DNA of 64,000 nucleotides from Piper betle (GCA_033002965.1 JAURVB010006451.1:1-64000), one strand, 5' to 3'. Positions 1 to 11,993 are shown, counted from the first letter of the stretch. The notes: generated by a model from the letters alone, not told the origin. Numbers and translations are program-made.

Positions 1-42
1 GGTTTCGAATATAAAACCCTAACTCGAATCGTGGGTTTTACA
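1..42 (-). repeat. Edge of a long LTR (same family as the solo LTR at 43671-46579)
   Basis: Read on the minus strand, this begins TGTAAAACCCACGATTCGAG and continues TTAGGGTTTTATATTCG. The solo LTR at 43671 begins TGTAAAACTCGCGACTCAAG and continues TCAGGGTTTTATAATCG. The match over about 36 bases, including the TG terminus, identifies an LTR start that runs off the left end of the window. It sits directly against the truncated family B repeat, so it probably inserted into it. Only 42 bp are visible, so the rest of the element cannot be judged. Confidence 0.6.
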
Positions 43-440
43 GGTAGGACCGGCCGGGGGAGGGGGGCATAGGGACGGGGTGGGGTGGGTGGATTGGGCG
101 TCGACAGGGGTGAAGCAGGGGCGACGCATCGGAGAGAAAGAATCGGGGAAAGAAATAGTCGGTGGCATATTCGTAATTAAAAGATGACTCAATTGAGTTA
201 AAAATAATAATTAATTCTAAATAATTTAAATATATATATAAAAAAATACCATAAAATATAATGCACACCATAACATCAAAATGACATATTTTATAATTAA
301 TAACCCACTCATTTTAACCGATTCAAGTGAATTAATTCTTATCCGATTTTTAATGAATCGGTCTAATTCAATAACTCCCCTCTAATCCAATTCAACATCA
401 GATTCCAATTTTTGCAATTGCAAACACAACACAAGAAGAA
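43..440 (-). repeat. Family B repeat, truncated copy
   Basis: Closely similar to the right half of the repeat at 36178-36947, including the tract from about 120 to 400 (AGAAATAGTCGGTGGCAT, TCGTAATTAAAAG, ATCAAAATGACAT, TTAATAACCCACT). On the minus strand it starts near 440 with TTGCAAAAATTGGAATC, matching the terminus of the other copy, and runs through an AT-rich module into a GC-rich tract. It stops at about position 43, where an LTR begins. It is probably non-coding and non-autonomous. Confidence 0.65.
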
Positions 441-1543
441 TCGGTGATTAAGGCGGTAGCACGCCAACCCCACACCGTGCTTTTGCCCACTCTAGTACTG
501 CCCTTCCGATCTACTTTCTTAACCTTATTCTGAATGGATGCCATGCTCTTTGGCCACTCTTCGCCTTCTCTTTTGTTTCACGGATTGATTCCACGAGGTT
601 CCAGTGAACTTTAATTTCCACAAATCCATTTACATTTGCCAACAAATTTTTTTTCCTTGTGGGTTTTGTTGGGAAGAATTGTCACAATACTAAATAAAGT
701 TATTTTGGCTAACAAAAAAAGCTTAATTAGCACACATGGAGAATGACTTAATTTCACAGTTTCAGGTAAGGTCTGTTTGGTTAGAGTGAAAATAACATAA
801 ATAAATAAATAAAGTTATTGAAAAAATGAAAATACATTAAAATTTTAAAGATTTTACTCTTATGCTTGGACAATAAAAAAATAAAATAAAAATGAAATAT
901 TTTTTGCACGTGTGTTTCCAAAATTTTCTTCAATTTTTTAAAACTTTTCACAAGAAAATGTTGTATGGTCTCCGTCAATTATTTTGCATTGCGCCGTTTT
1001 AAGCTTAGAGAAAAATTAGCGTTAAAAAGGTATTTAATCATAAAATAATTTATCATTTATAATTGCATGAATTTTTAGGTCAACCCCTCCGACACCTTTT
1101 AGGTACCCAGTTGAAGAAGGAGAAAATATTATTTTGTAAAATTTATACATCAACTTGCTTTGATTAAAAAAATTTTTACTAGATTTGTAGATTTAACCTC
1201 TAAATTTTTTAGTTCTTTCTGTATAATTTCCCAAACATGCCATAAAATACAAATTTTAAAAATAGAAAGGACCCAATTTCTCACACCCAACATACATATC
1301 GTTGACATCTTATATAGAGACTGATTATTAGCAGGTATTAATTTGTTTAAATCATTTGTATTTTATGGCTCAATATCCAACGAAAACAGCTAATAACGCC
1401 CTCTCTTGTATCTCATGCAATTTCTTGTTAGCCACTGTTTTCTATTAGTGATTTCATGGAGTGTTACAGCTTGGGGCAAAGTTTTCTTCCGCGCTTCCCT
1501 CTTATGCAGGTTAGCCTATATACGCTCATCTTGTCATGTACAG
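441..1543. other. AT-rich intergenic sequence
   Basis: Mostly AT-rich sequence with short poly-A and poly-T runs. I see no convincing coding region, RNA gene or repeat boundary here. Confidence 0.5.
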
Positions 1544-1764
1544 GTACAAGAGGATCTCAAGCTGGGTTATTTGAGAACAGCTGGCCCAGGTAAGCAACCG
1601 CCGCCGCCCATGTGCAACTCGTTAGAGCAAGACTACAGTTGACAGGTCTCTTTCTGGGCATTACTGGAGTTGGATTTCTTGCAGCCTTTGCAGCAATTCG
1701 GAGGACCAGAAACTATCGCAGGTCACCTGTTTCTATCAGGCTAGGTTGCAGAGGGAGCACATAA
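1544..1764 (+). pseudogene. Possible gene fragment: two in-phase exon-like segments with a membrane segment
   Basis: A segment at 1544-1589 follows CAG and is followed by GTAAGC. A second segment starts at 1646 after GACAG. Joined at these splice-like borders they are in phase: the first encodes VQEDLKLGYLRTAGP and the second a hydrophobic stretch, GLFLGITGVGFLAAFAAI, followed by a basic RRTRNYRR tail. Reading through, the frame closes at a TAA at 1762-1764. The intervening 56 bp would be a very short intron. I do not recognise the family. It may be the 3' end of a small membrane protein gene, a captured fragment, or chance. Confidence 0.3.
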
Positions 1765-3031
1765 CTTGTTTATTTCTCTGTCCCAGCTGACAATAGAATT
1801 AGAAGGTATATATATATATATATGTAGACTTCCATTGAATCTTGATGTGTACATGAGCTGTTTATGGTTCAAGTTGTTTTCTGGGTTTATTATCAAAATG
1901 ACAAGCGTGAATGGTTGTGATTGCAGGTTGGGCTAGGCTTTCCTGTTGGGTTTTTGATGCATGTTTGGCCTCTAATAAGTGTACAGTTATGCTTGGCTTT
2001 TTCCTTTTATAGTCCGGTTGCTCTTTAGGGTACACCTACGGACATTCGACACAGTCCTTCAATTAATTAAGACATTAGGGCATTCTTGGAACGCGAATTT
2101 GCTTTGGAAAAAAGGTTATTAGCTTTCTAATTTAGGTTCAGTTGGGTACGAATTCGAGTTAATTAAGCCGTGGTCGTTGATTTTACAAGTTGAGAGTTTG
2201 AAGTTGAATTGAGCCAAACACATTAGTATAGATATATAGTTCATCGAATTATATAAAAAATTCAAGTTGTTATTTATAAAAGCCCTAAAACAATTAAAAA
2301 TAAGAGCTAAAGTTGAACCAGGAAAAACAAAGTGCATTTGGCTTGATTACACCCCTACTATGTGTAAATCAACTATATCACAGGTAAAAAATAAAACAAA
2401 GTTTAAAATATCCTACTGGTTACCATATTTGATTTATAACCAGTATTAGTTATGGGTGGTATATTTGGATCAACCAGGTTGAACTAGGTTCAACCTAATT
2501 TATTTTTATGCATGCATATAAAATATTTTTGTAATCTATCTATATATATAATTACATAATGGCTAAAATATATACCATGGTTTTTAAAAGAATAGGCACC
2601 GTATTAAAACTCTAGTATGAATTGAAACTAGGCAACATGAAACACAGCGGATGCCTAATTTATTTTAATTTTATACATAAACTCTGATTGAATAATGAGA
2701 ATACTATATAATAATTTATTATTTAAAATATACATTTTAATTGAATTTAAATTTAAAAATAGATTTTAATTAATTGAGAATATATACTATATTAATTTGA
2801 TTTAATCTTTTTTTATTTTTATTATATTTTGATTAATCAAATCTCCTATTTTTAATCAAAGGGCCACCTTTGAATTCTCCGGTGATATCGAGGCTGACAT
2901 GATATTATATTTTTAAACTATGAAATAAACACAATACAATACAAATTACAAGACATCATAAACACAAATCAAATTATACAACATGGACAGAACTACTTGA
3001 TATATATACTCTTCTTTGTAATCACAAATAT
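1765..3031. other. Intergenic sequence downstream of the GRAS gene
   Basis: AT-rich sequence with a TA microsatellite at about 1807-1823. It lies 3' of the minus-strand GRAS gene and must contain its 3' UTR, whose end cannot be set. Nothing else is recognisable. Confidence 0.4.
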
Positions 3032-5291
3032 TTATATACGACGAACATATTGTGAAGAAGATGAAAGCTCAAGGAATCTAGTGGTAGAAGAAGAAGGCCA
3101 AGTCCAAGAAGAAGCAGTGTAGAGACTCACGTCCTTCCACCCCAACCTAAGTGTGCCGTCCCCATGCATGATGGTATAGCCGCTCCCCAGCGGGAACATG
3201 TTGAGAATCAACTGCGCCTGCGCCATGGCGTTGCCGCTCATCCCGACCTTCGCGAACCCTCTCCTCCCCATCTCCACCCTCCACCGCCCTGAGTACTTCT
3301 CCTCGCCTCTCCTCCCCGGCCTCTCCCACCGCCACTATGTTCCCTATCTCCCTCCCCATCACCCCCTCCTCCACTTCCTCTCTTGCGCCGTTGACACCGG
3401 CCGCCGCCGCCGCCGCCGCCGCGCCCACCGCGTCGAACATGGCGGAGTAGTAGTGCAGGGCGCCCACGAAGCGGTCGAGGAAGGGCGACCTCGCATTGGC
3501 CCCCGCGTCCTGCTCCACCAGCGTCACCACCGTCGGCGCCACCGCCTGCAATCAAGAGCGAGACAATGTGACGAGCAGAAGACTCCAAAGTTCATTCCGA
3601 AAGTCAAATTCAACGTTAATTCACATTTTGATCAATTTTTTTTTAAAACGCAAAAAATGTTAAATTATCTTGATAAAAATATAATAATATGACGATAGTA
3701 ACAAAGTTTATGGTGCCTTAAATAGAAACATAAAAATTGAATCTGTCCCAATTTTATTTGATGAACAAAATATAAATTTAAAACATTTACTTTTCATAAT
3801 ATAATTTTAATTGGAATAGATTTCATCAAAGACAAAACACTAGTTGGAATACTTTTCCATCATGTCAACTTATTTAAGGCAAATAAGTCAATGTAACCCT
3901 TATTTTTCGTATCACTTAAATAATTAAATTAGATTAATGGTAACACCTATTATTCAACCATAATTTATTTCATTTTCCCCATTTTGAATTGGATTGACTT
4001 AAAAAATTAATCGTGTAAGAGTGATCCACAATGAACCAATTAAATTCAGGTAGGAGAAAAGTAGGAAAAATTTAATTGATGTGCATAATATTACTCATTA
4101 AACCACACTTAATTTTTAAGTGAATCTTTTGACAATAGTTTTTAAAATTAATAACAAAGTCTTGTGACACACACTATTTTTCATTTAAAAAAATCTAAAC
4201 CTTAAACTAATTAATAAAAAATATTCAAACTGTCTACACTCACTTGGATGAGGTGCATGGTCTTCCAGTCCGGGCCGGCGGCGTCATACAGAGAGTGCTG
4301 CAACCAGTGCACCGCCACCGCCTCCCCCGCCGGAGCCGCACCACGGCCCCCACGTCATCGACGTCGCCGGCCCTCTTCGCCACCGGTTGGAACTCAAACG
4401 ACAGGCCCAGCCGTTTGGCGAACGCCGAGAGCTGCCGACCCGTCTCCTGCAGCACCTCCATCGACGTGCCCATGCCGGTGAGCCTGATCTGCGGCGGCCC
4501 TTCCATCCTCGTCGCCAGTATGTGGAACAGCGCTGGCCATTGGAGGCCTTGCATGACATCGAGGTCGATGATGTGGATCCTGTCTTTGTGGTGGCAGGCT
4601 TCGACGATGGCCTGGTTGGAGGTGAAATGTCCGAATTTGATGAAGGGGTAGATGGAGTTGAATATGTGGAAGGGTGATAGGACGGACTTGTGGGGGATGA
4701 GAGGGTTGCAAGTGCCCAGCCATGAGTTCATCACTCGGCTTGTCATGGCCTTGGCGAAGTGTGCCACCAATCTCTCTGCACAGGATGGAGAGTAGGGGAG
4801 GCTAGCTGGGTGAGCTCCAATAGCATCTCATTGGCCTCGGCCAAGTTGTCGACCGAGATGGCCACTGCGCACTCTAGTAGTAGCTTGAGCAAGATCAATC
4901 CGTGGTCTTGAATGCTCTCTTGATCATGATCTGGGTTGTATTGGCTTATGGGGTTGATGTTATTGTTGATCTGCCTCTTGGCAACCTTTTTGGGTCTGTA
5001 GTATTCGCCATTTGAGGACAAGAAGTTGAAGCAGTTTTCCTCCATTGGTGGAGTTTGATCTTGTTGGGGGAGCAAGCTACTTTGATCATCAGCTGAGAGT
5101 TGGTTGGTCACAACTTGAAATTCCAGCCACTCTGAGACCTCTGCTCTGACCTCGCCGCCGGCTCCGCAGTCGATAGCAGCACCGACGGCAGGCAGACATG
5201 GGGTGGGGACGGTGGTGTTGGTGGTGGAGAGTGGATGATGGGCAGTGCTGAAGTCCCACTGCTCATGGTGGAAGGCTTGGATCAAGTCCAT
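3032..5291 (-). CDS. SCR/SCL23: GRAS-family transcription regulator, SCARECROW/SCL23-like
   Basis: Two exons: 5291-4244 and 3545-3032, separated by a 698-bp GT-AG intron (CAA|GTGAGT ... TTGCAG|GCG). The start is the ATG at 5289-5291 (MDLIQAF). A variable N-terminus of about 130 residues is followed by the GRAS domain: the leucine-rich region from GLILLKLLLECAVAIS, the VHIID motif (IHIIDLDVMQGLQWP, about residue 240), the second leucine-rich region, PFYRE (RFVGALHYYSAMFDA), and SAW ending in LYTASSW. These are hallmarks of the SCARECROW/SCL23 clade, nuclear regulators of radial patterning and endodermis or bundle-sheath fate that work with SHORT-ROOT. The N-terminus is shorter than in SCR, closer to SCL23. 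Three frame breaks are each explained by one base in a G/C run: one G short on the coding strand at 4795-4798, one short at 4324-4328, one extra at 3314-3317. With those allowed for, the product is about 520 residues. A GCC/GCG run near 3400-3425 encodes eight alanines. Probably functional with assembly errors; a young pseudogene is the alternative. Confidence 0.85.
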
Positions 5292-7554
5292 ATGCAATCT
5301 AAAGATTCTGACAAGTGAATGTCACTTTTGAGATTAAATTCTTCAACTTGGTGTTTGCATGAGAATTGCATGGAAAGATGATTGATCCGGAGGAATCACA
5401 AAGATTCACAGAGTGCTCATAAAGTGCTTGCAGGCCTCATATGGCGGAAGAACATTCATAACACGACCTTTGTTTAATAAAACATGGTGCGCATTTGTTT
5501 ATTGTGGCCAGGCCGGCAGCGAAGGACATGGAAATGAAGTCAAGTAGCTTGGGGACAAACCCACGTCATGCTGGTGGTGACCTTTCCGATTATATGATCA
5601 GATTTCACATCTGCTCTGCCAATTCATAATTTCTCAAGAAAAAGATTGCAAGAGCAAGACTGATTCTGGGTCTGGAGTCTGGACAAGCTGTCTCGTGGGA
5701 ATTCATGAAAAGATGGGGATGTAGACAGCCACGTTGAATAAACTAAGTTTGATGCATTGCAATGGTTATTTTAATGGACGAAACTGGGTATTGTAAACGG
5801 AGGTCTGGACAGGTGATGATCCAGGAACAGGGAACCTGGGAAAAACAAGAAAGGATCCTCCTCAGTTGTGGTATATTGCTTGCCTACATGATTAAGTTTT
5901 GCGTACGCTAATAAAATTCTTATGGCTCGGAACTACTGTAGTTCTTTTTTTCCGCAAAAAAATCATAGTATTTTGGGTACAACAGGTTCTTCTTAATTAA
6001 GAAGAAGATATTTTCATTTATCATGATCAGCAAGTCTCGTGGCCATGACCGGTCCTCCTGATCAATACATCATATATGAGATCAAAATGTAGGCTTTAAT
6101 TTGTGAAGCAGAGTATATATGTATTGAAATGATGTGAAAAAGATAAAAAGCTTTTTCTAGATGCTTCTTTCCCGGTGTTTTTCAATGTGAAGCTGCAATA
6201 TCTCCAAATCTCCTTCCACTTGTTTTGCAAGCTTTAACAATCACAAGAAGGCGAGTAAGAAAATATAAAAAATGGATGTTGCCGCAGTATAAATCTTCTC
6301 CAATAGCACCAAACTGAAGTAGTGACAGTTTTAGTGCTTCAAAGCCGGTATACTTGCCTTTGATCTTATTGCTGCATAGCATTACGAGGCTACTTTCAAT
6401 CAAAGATCGATAATAGTTACATATACTTTTAGACAAGTAATAGCAAGCACAAAGTTAACTGCAAAGAGCTGTATACGGCTATCAACAGAGAGCCAAAAAA
6501 GTGATACAATTTACTTCCAAAAGTAACAATGTAAATAATATCGATAGCATATTCACTGCGGCCACATATACTGGACAGAGATTCCCACTGAGACAGATAG
6601 CTTAATACAAGTGTATGTATTATGTATATATAAGTCATAATGCAGCCATGCAAGCATGAGAGAATGTGGAACGTCACCATTGAGAAGACAATGGCCTATG
6701 TTTTCAAGTTTATATAATACTCTTACTTGCGGTTACTGGTTTCTACCTGCCCCAATTTTCAAGTCCAAATTAAAAATTATGATTGATAAACTAAGTGAGT
6801 TGCAGCAGGCCGGCTCTTAAACATGTTCACAATGGCCTATGTTTCCAAGTTAATATAATACTCTTACTTGCGGTTGCTGTTTTCCACCTGCCCCAATTTG
6901 CAAGAAGTCCAAATTAAAAATTATGATTGATAAACTACGTGAGTTGCAGCAGGCCGGCTCTTAAACATGTTCATAATGCATAGACACGGATTTGAGACGA
7001 CGTCCACAATTTATCTTTGAAGACTTAGTATTCTATCAAACAAGATAAAGAGCAAAACTTCCTGGTTGCTGACAGTATCCGACAGTTCCTGGAGATTTAA
7101 CTGTATGAAAGTGAAAGTCACCCTGTTTTGCCGACCAACTAGAGTTTTTTTAACTTCAACAAAGACCAAAGAAGCAAGAGATGAATTAGTCAGGTACCTA
7201 CAACTTTACAAAAGCCTGGTCTTCAGATAAAAACTTGAAAAGTATATCACAAAATCTGACTACCCAGAAATGGAATTTACCAGTTTTCAATTGTGGGAGT
7301 AGATAACACGGTAGCAACTTCCTCGTAACGGTTGTAATTTGTCAAATAAGCTCGTTTTGGATTCCAACAGGAGGCAAAATTCATGAAGCAGATACATTGA
7401 CAAGTGATGAGAATGGTTCAATCTTAAAAGGCTTCCTCTATTACCAACTAGAAGCTGAAAATTAAATTTCATCTTATTTTTCAAATAAATAACACATGAA
7501 TGTTACTGTAGCTAATGTACGTACAAAAACTTGCAAGGAATTGTTAGAATTGTC
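5292..7554. other. Upstream region of the GRAS gene; intergenic
   Basis: Contains the promoter side of the minus-strand GRAS gene (from 5292 upward) and the 3' flank of the PPR pseudogene. Apart from the tandem duplication at 6688-6974, no coding region or RNA gene is supported. Short open frames at 6182-6680 and 7287-7484 show no family motif. Confidence 0.4.
6688..6974. repeat. Tandem duplication, two units of about 141 bp
   Basis: Both units begin ACAATGGCCTATGTTT and end near GCAGGCCGGCTCTTAAACATGTTC. Unit 1 runs from 6688 to 6828 and unit 2 from 6829 to about 6974. They differ by a few substitutions and small indels, so the duplication is not very recent. Confidence 0.9.
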
Positions 7555-9842
7555 TCACCAATAGTCTCCACATGAACATACCTTTGAAATGGTGGAATCT
7601 GCTTACATCTCTCACAATTATCTCTCTTTCCACAATCTTGGATATATATTTATTAGCAGTATGGCAATCCACACACACTCTTAGATTTTTTGTGACACGA
7701 ATGGTTGTCCCAGGTGGGGTACTCATGATACCAAAGGCGATAGCAAGCCTTTTGCTATGGCTACATAGCAGATACCTTTTCTGCTCTTCCTCTACATCAT
7801 GGAGCACATCAGCTGTGTTAGGTACATACCCTAGTCGCTCCATCTGCTCCTCAAGCATATCTAGTGTCTCTTGAATTTCATTGTATAAAGGATGGGACTT
7901 GTCATCTGCTATAAACACATGAACTTTGTTCTTTAGTTCAATCCAGCTAGATGCTGGTTTCTTTTTCAGTCCCTTGACCCTGAAAACCTTTCTTAAGTTA
8001 GCAGCATCCTGCCATCTACCACCAGCTGAATATAAGTTTGCCATTAAACAATGAGCACCCATGTTATCAGGCTCAAGATCCATAATCTTCTCCACCACAT
8101 TTTCGGCCAATTCAATGTTTTTGTGAACTCTACATGCACCCAGCAAAGTTGACCAAACACTGGCAGTGGGTTTTATCTTCATGTTGGAGATGAAGTGATA
8201 GGCTTCCTTCAAGCGGCCCACTCTTCCAAGAAGATCAGCAACAGCTGCATAATGTTCCAAACCAGGAGCAATGCCATATTCTTGGTTCATGCTGTTAAAA
8301 TATATAAATGCTTCATCCACCAATCCTGCATGACTGCAGGCAGTCAAAACTGCCACAAATGCAACATAATTAGGTCAGACATTCTTGTCTTTCATTTGCT
8401 GATATAGAAACAAGCTCCATGAGCTCGCCCATGCAGAGCATAACCCATGATCATAGCTGTCCAGGACACCATATCAGCTTGCTTCATCTTGTCAAATATC
8501 ATCGAAGCGAAATGGATGTTTCCACACTTTGCATACATGTCCACTAGTGAACTCTCTATGAAAATGTTATTTTCAAATCCATGCCTTATTATGTATCCAT
8601 GAAATTGCTTTCCAAGATGCAAGGTACTTAAATGGGCACAAGCAGGCATCAAACTGGAGAAACTTACTGGCACGGGCTTGAAATTAGCTGCCAACATGTC
8701 CCGAAATAATCTTAGGCCTTCATCAAATAATCCATTCTGCACAAATGCAGCAATCAGTGAATTTCAAGAAATAACATCTTGCTGAGGTAGGAGATTAAAG
8801 ACGGTCTGCGAATCGCCCACTCTAGTGCAATTAGTATACATGTCAATCAAGCTACTTCCTACAAAAACAGCGGTATCAAATCCATGTCAAATAGCATAGC
8901 CATGAGTCTCCTTCCCTTTCTGAATGTCTACATACTCTGCAAATATAGGCATAATGCTAGATAGAGTGAATGAATCAGGCTTCATGCCTGACAGTCCCAT
9001 CTCTCTCAGCATTACCAATGCCTCTTTATACATTCCATTCTGTGCATTCCCAACAAATACCGAGTCCTAGAGACTAGATCCTTTACCGTCATACTGTCAA
9101 AAACTTTCCTAACAGGTTCCATCCGATTAACATTTTCATCCACCCTTCTTCTATCCAAAACCGGATCAAGACAACCACCAGCATCAAAGCTACCATCCCC
9201 TGAGCCACTTGAAATATCATTTATACTTAGTTTATTTACCACATATTTCTTGCCATGGACCCGATTCAATTCTCTTACACCGCCCAATCCATCAAATATT
9301 TCCATTGAATTCAAATTCAAATTTGAATGAGGAATTTCATCAAACAGACGGCGCGCATCCAAATTACGACCATCCGCAGCAAGCTCCCTATAGCACCCGC
9401 TCCACAACTTGCCTTTACATATTCATCAAGGCATTCCCCGTGTACAAATCCCCCTCACATCTAATCCGAATAACCAAGCCATGCAACCCCTCCCCGAGCC
9501 TCAAATCCGCCAAACAAGAGCAGCCCCTGAGCACGGAGGGAAGACGTTGGTCTGGCCGGTTTCCGGAGGCGACCATGTTGACGAAAGTGGAGAGGGAGGA
9601 GGCAAACAAGCCATGGGGTGGCGTAGCAGCGGATGAGGGACTTGAAGGCGAGGGGGAAGGGGGAGGGGAGGGCGTAGAAGGCGAGGGTGGCCTCGCGGGG
9701 AGGCCGAGGGAGGAGTAGATGGGAAGGAGGAGGTGGTGGGCGGGGTTCGGAGGAGGTGGGCGTGGAGCTGCTTGGCGTGGGAGGGGGCGGTGATGGCGGG
9801 GAGGAGGTGTTGGAGCGCCCTGGTTGTGGCGGGAAAGTGCAC
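7555..9842 (-). pseudogene. PLS-class PPR gene with E and DYW domains, decayed
   Basis: The intact family are organelle RNA-editing factors whose DYW domain is the cytidine deaminase. The N-terminal region (9842-9415) has HAKQLHAHLL, typical of PLS-class PPR proteins, followed by PPR repeats, the E region and a DYW domain ([43 protein letters not shown]). The zinc and catalytic signatures (HSKRLA, CVDCH) are still visible. Lesions are numerous: TGA for an expected CGA in YAI*HGFD, TGA for TGG in VIS*NSL, TGA for CGA before PNYVAFVAV, several frameshifts (near 9066, near 8420, in the GC-rich N-terminus), and a loss of about 5 bp near 7579. That last lesion puts the terminal CSCGDYW-stop (ending 7555) out of frame with the domain. 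No ATG is clear at the 5' end; the frame at 9842 starts with GTG. Unlike the neighbouring conserved genes, substitutions create stops, so this is a genuine pseudogene. Confidence 0.85.
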
Positions 9843-10260
9843 GGGTTTTTAAATCTCTCTTCTCCGCGGGAGATTGCGGATTGCCGACCGTCCGATTACA
9901 AGAATGGTTAAATATATTTTAAAAATAATAATAATAAAATAAATTTTCCTGCTGTAGTTGACAAAGGTGCTGGGCATCAATTATGAGACTAAGAAGAAAG
10001 CCATGAATAAATTTGCAGAGCCTACCTATACCCATGAAAAGAAAACAAGCCCAAAGCAAGGCGGGAGGAAAAGTACAATTAGTACCTCAGTACTGAAGAT
10101 TTAGACTGTCAATAGGAAAAATCTATCACATGAGCTTGCTCTCATTTCAAGAACACCGAAAAAGTCAGAAACCAAAGATCATTTCGCTTGTTGCAAAAAT
10201 GTAGTGTACGACTTGAAACCTTCAAAGAACAACTGAAAGGCCTTCTTTTTTCGGGACAAT
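9843..10260. other. Short intergenic region
   Basis: Lies upstream of the PPR pseudogene and downstream of the bL20 pseudogene. No feature can be supported. Confidence 0.4.
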
Positions 10261-11037
10261 TGGTTTATTTCCGGAAAAGCTTTTTGGGATATGTCAACCA
10301 GTGAGTGCCTTGAAGCTGTGTGGTTCATGCATAGACAACTCTGATGGCACCTTTCTGTTGAGCTGAATGTTCTCCTTAATTAGCCCGTGAATGAAGTTTC
10401 CATAATTCACCTGCAGATGACATGAATTTGCAATTCAGATAAATTAGCAATGAGATATGATGAGAGGCCTCCAACATTGGATTTCTGCAAATTAAAAGCA
10501 TTCATCCATTACTCATCTACAGGACGACAGATCCTTATCCGGAAGAGTATAGAATGAAAATGATGATTTCTCAGATCACTAAAAGGAATAGCACATTGAG
10601 CATATAAAAATTCTCACCCAGGTGACTAATAATGTTCTCATACTACAACTATTGAGAGGAAAGATAAACTTCATGAATTAGTTCCTAATCTAGCAAAAAC
10701 ACTTGAGTCTGCAATATTTGTCGGATCTCAAAACTGTGAGATAAAATGATGTATATTCGATGCAGTGACATCATAAGCCACCATCGTCGCACACAACTCA
10801 ATCAGAACAAAATTACTATGCACATTACAGAAACAGATAAAGAAATGAAATCATATACTCATGCAAGCTGGTTCCGGCATTGATCCTCTCAATCCAGAGA
10901 GATCACATGTCTCTTATCTTGTTACGGCTATCCCTGTAGGAATACTGAAGGGCCTTTTCAACACGCTCTTAAGCAATGTGGACACAGTTTTTGGCTCTCC
11001 CCCAGAACCCTTTTGCAAGCTGGAATGTTTTCTTCAT
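10261..11037 (-). pseudogene. bL20m: Nuclear pseudogene for mitochondrial ribosomal protein bL20
   Basis: Exon 1 (11037-10859) starts with ATG and reads MKKTFQLAKGFWGRAKNC, then stop-ERVEKALQYSYRDSRNK, then stop-SLWIERINAGTSLH. Exon 2 (10410 to about 10261) follows a CTGCAG acceptor and reads VNYGNFIHGLIKENIQLN followed by RKVPSELSMHEPHSFKAL. These are the conserved blocks of plant bL20m (KLAKGF.GRAKNC, SLWI.RINAGTRLHG, VNYGNF.HGL). Lesions: TAA in place of the conserved arginine codon of IARERV, TGA (from CGA) in DMRSLW, and an apparent 4-bp insertion after KAL, beyond which VDISQKAFPE continues in another frame. The 448-bp intron (10411-10858) keeps GT and AG borders, so this is not a processed retrocopy. 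bL20m is an essential large-subunit protein, so a working copy should exist elsewhere. Confidence 0.85.
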
Positions 11038-11988
11038 GTTCATCTCTCACCTTCTACATATGCCCCAACAAAAAATAAGCAACTCCTTCAGTTTTGAGAC
11101 AATTTAACTACTAGTAAAGTGTTTTCATCCAAAAATCATACAATTGTGATTAATCATTGAAAAATGCCCCATCCTGGCAAATGTTTGCAAAACAGCAAAA
11201 CTTACATAAAAATAGTTTGCAGCTCAAATGCGAATAGTTTCATAGTAGACATCTGTCTTTATTGTATGTATATAAAGCATGTTTGGATGAATGTAGCTAA
11301 ATGACTCCACAGGGGAACTTCATCGGACTGTAGCATGCATTATACAAAACATAAAAAGGCCACACAACACACAATAACATTAATGTACAGAGAGTTTGGT
11401 TGCAAAAGAGAAGTTTTACATCATGTCTTTCATTCCTTACTACTTAATTAGAAATTAGATTTTGCTAAAACTTGGACAAAGTTATGCTAAAAGAAATTTA
11501 AATTGTTGGCATGAGCCAATCTAGCTTCTCACGTCTACTGATATAACTAGCCATGAAAGCAGCAGCAATTTTCCAACTATCATGCTCAAGTGAGCTCATT
11601 CGTATCAAGAGATACACAACTGTAGTTCTATCTACTCTTTCCACTGCCACAATTATATAAAACCCCATTCAAACTCACACAAAAAATCCTTAACGCCAAA
11701 ACCAAAGCATCAAACAGATTAGAAGATAAAAGAAAGATAAAATGGTTCTCAAAGTTAAACTTGAGCCATGAACAATCAGAACGAAACTAAAATTCAAACA
11801 CATGATTTCAAAATAACTTATAAAAAAGTCCCCGAAATAACAAGTGAACTCTCAAATTTCGAAAAATAGCACCCATCTGTCAAATGGTTACCGTAACAAA
11901 CAGCAAAGTAGGTAGACTCCTCCAATCCTATGGAAAGGAATAAAACAATGAAAGTGATAATAAAAGTGATCAGACCTAATCCACATCA
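11038..11988. other. Intergenic region between the bL20 pseudogene and the gypsy element
   Basis: Former 5' flank of the bL20 gene on the minus strand, cut by the retrotransposon at 11994. No coding region is visible. Confidence 0.4.
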
Positions 11989-11993
11989 GAGAG

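Noticed and set aside
9209..9911. Plus-strand open frames opposite the PPR N-terminus
   Set aside because: Shadows of the minus-strand PPR pseudogene in GC-rich sequence, without domains.
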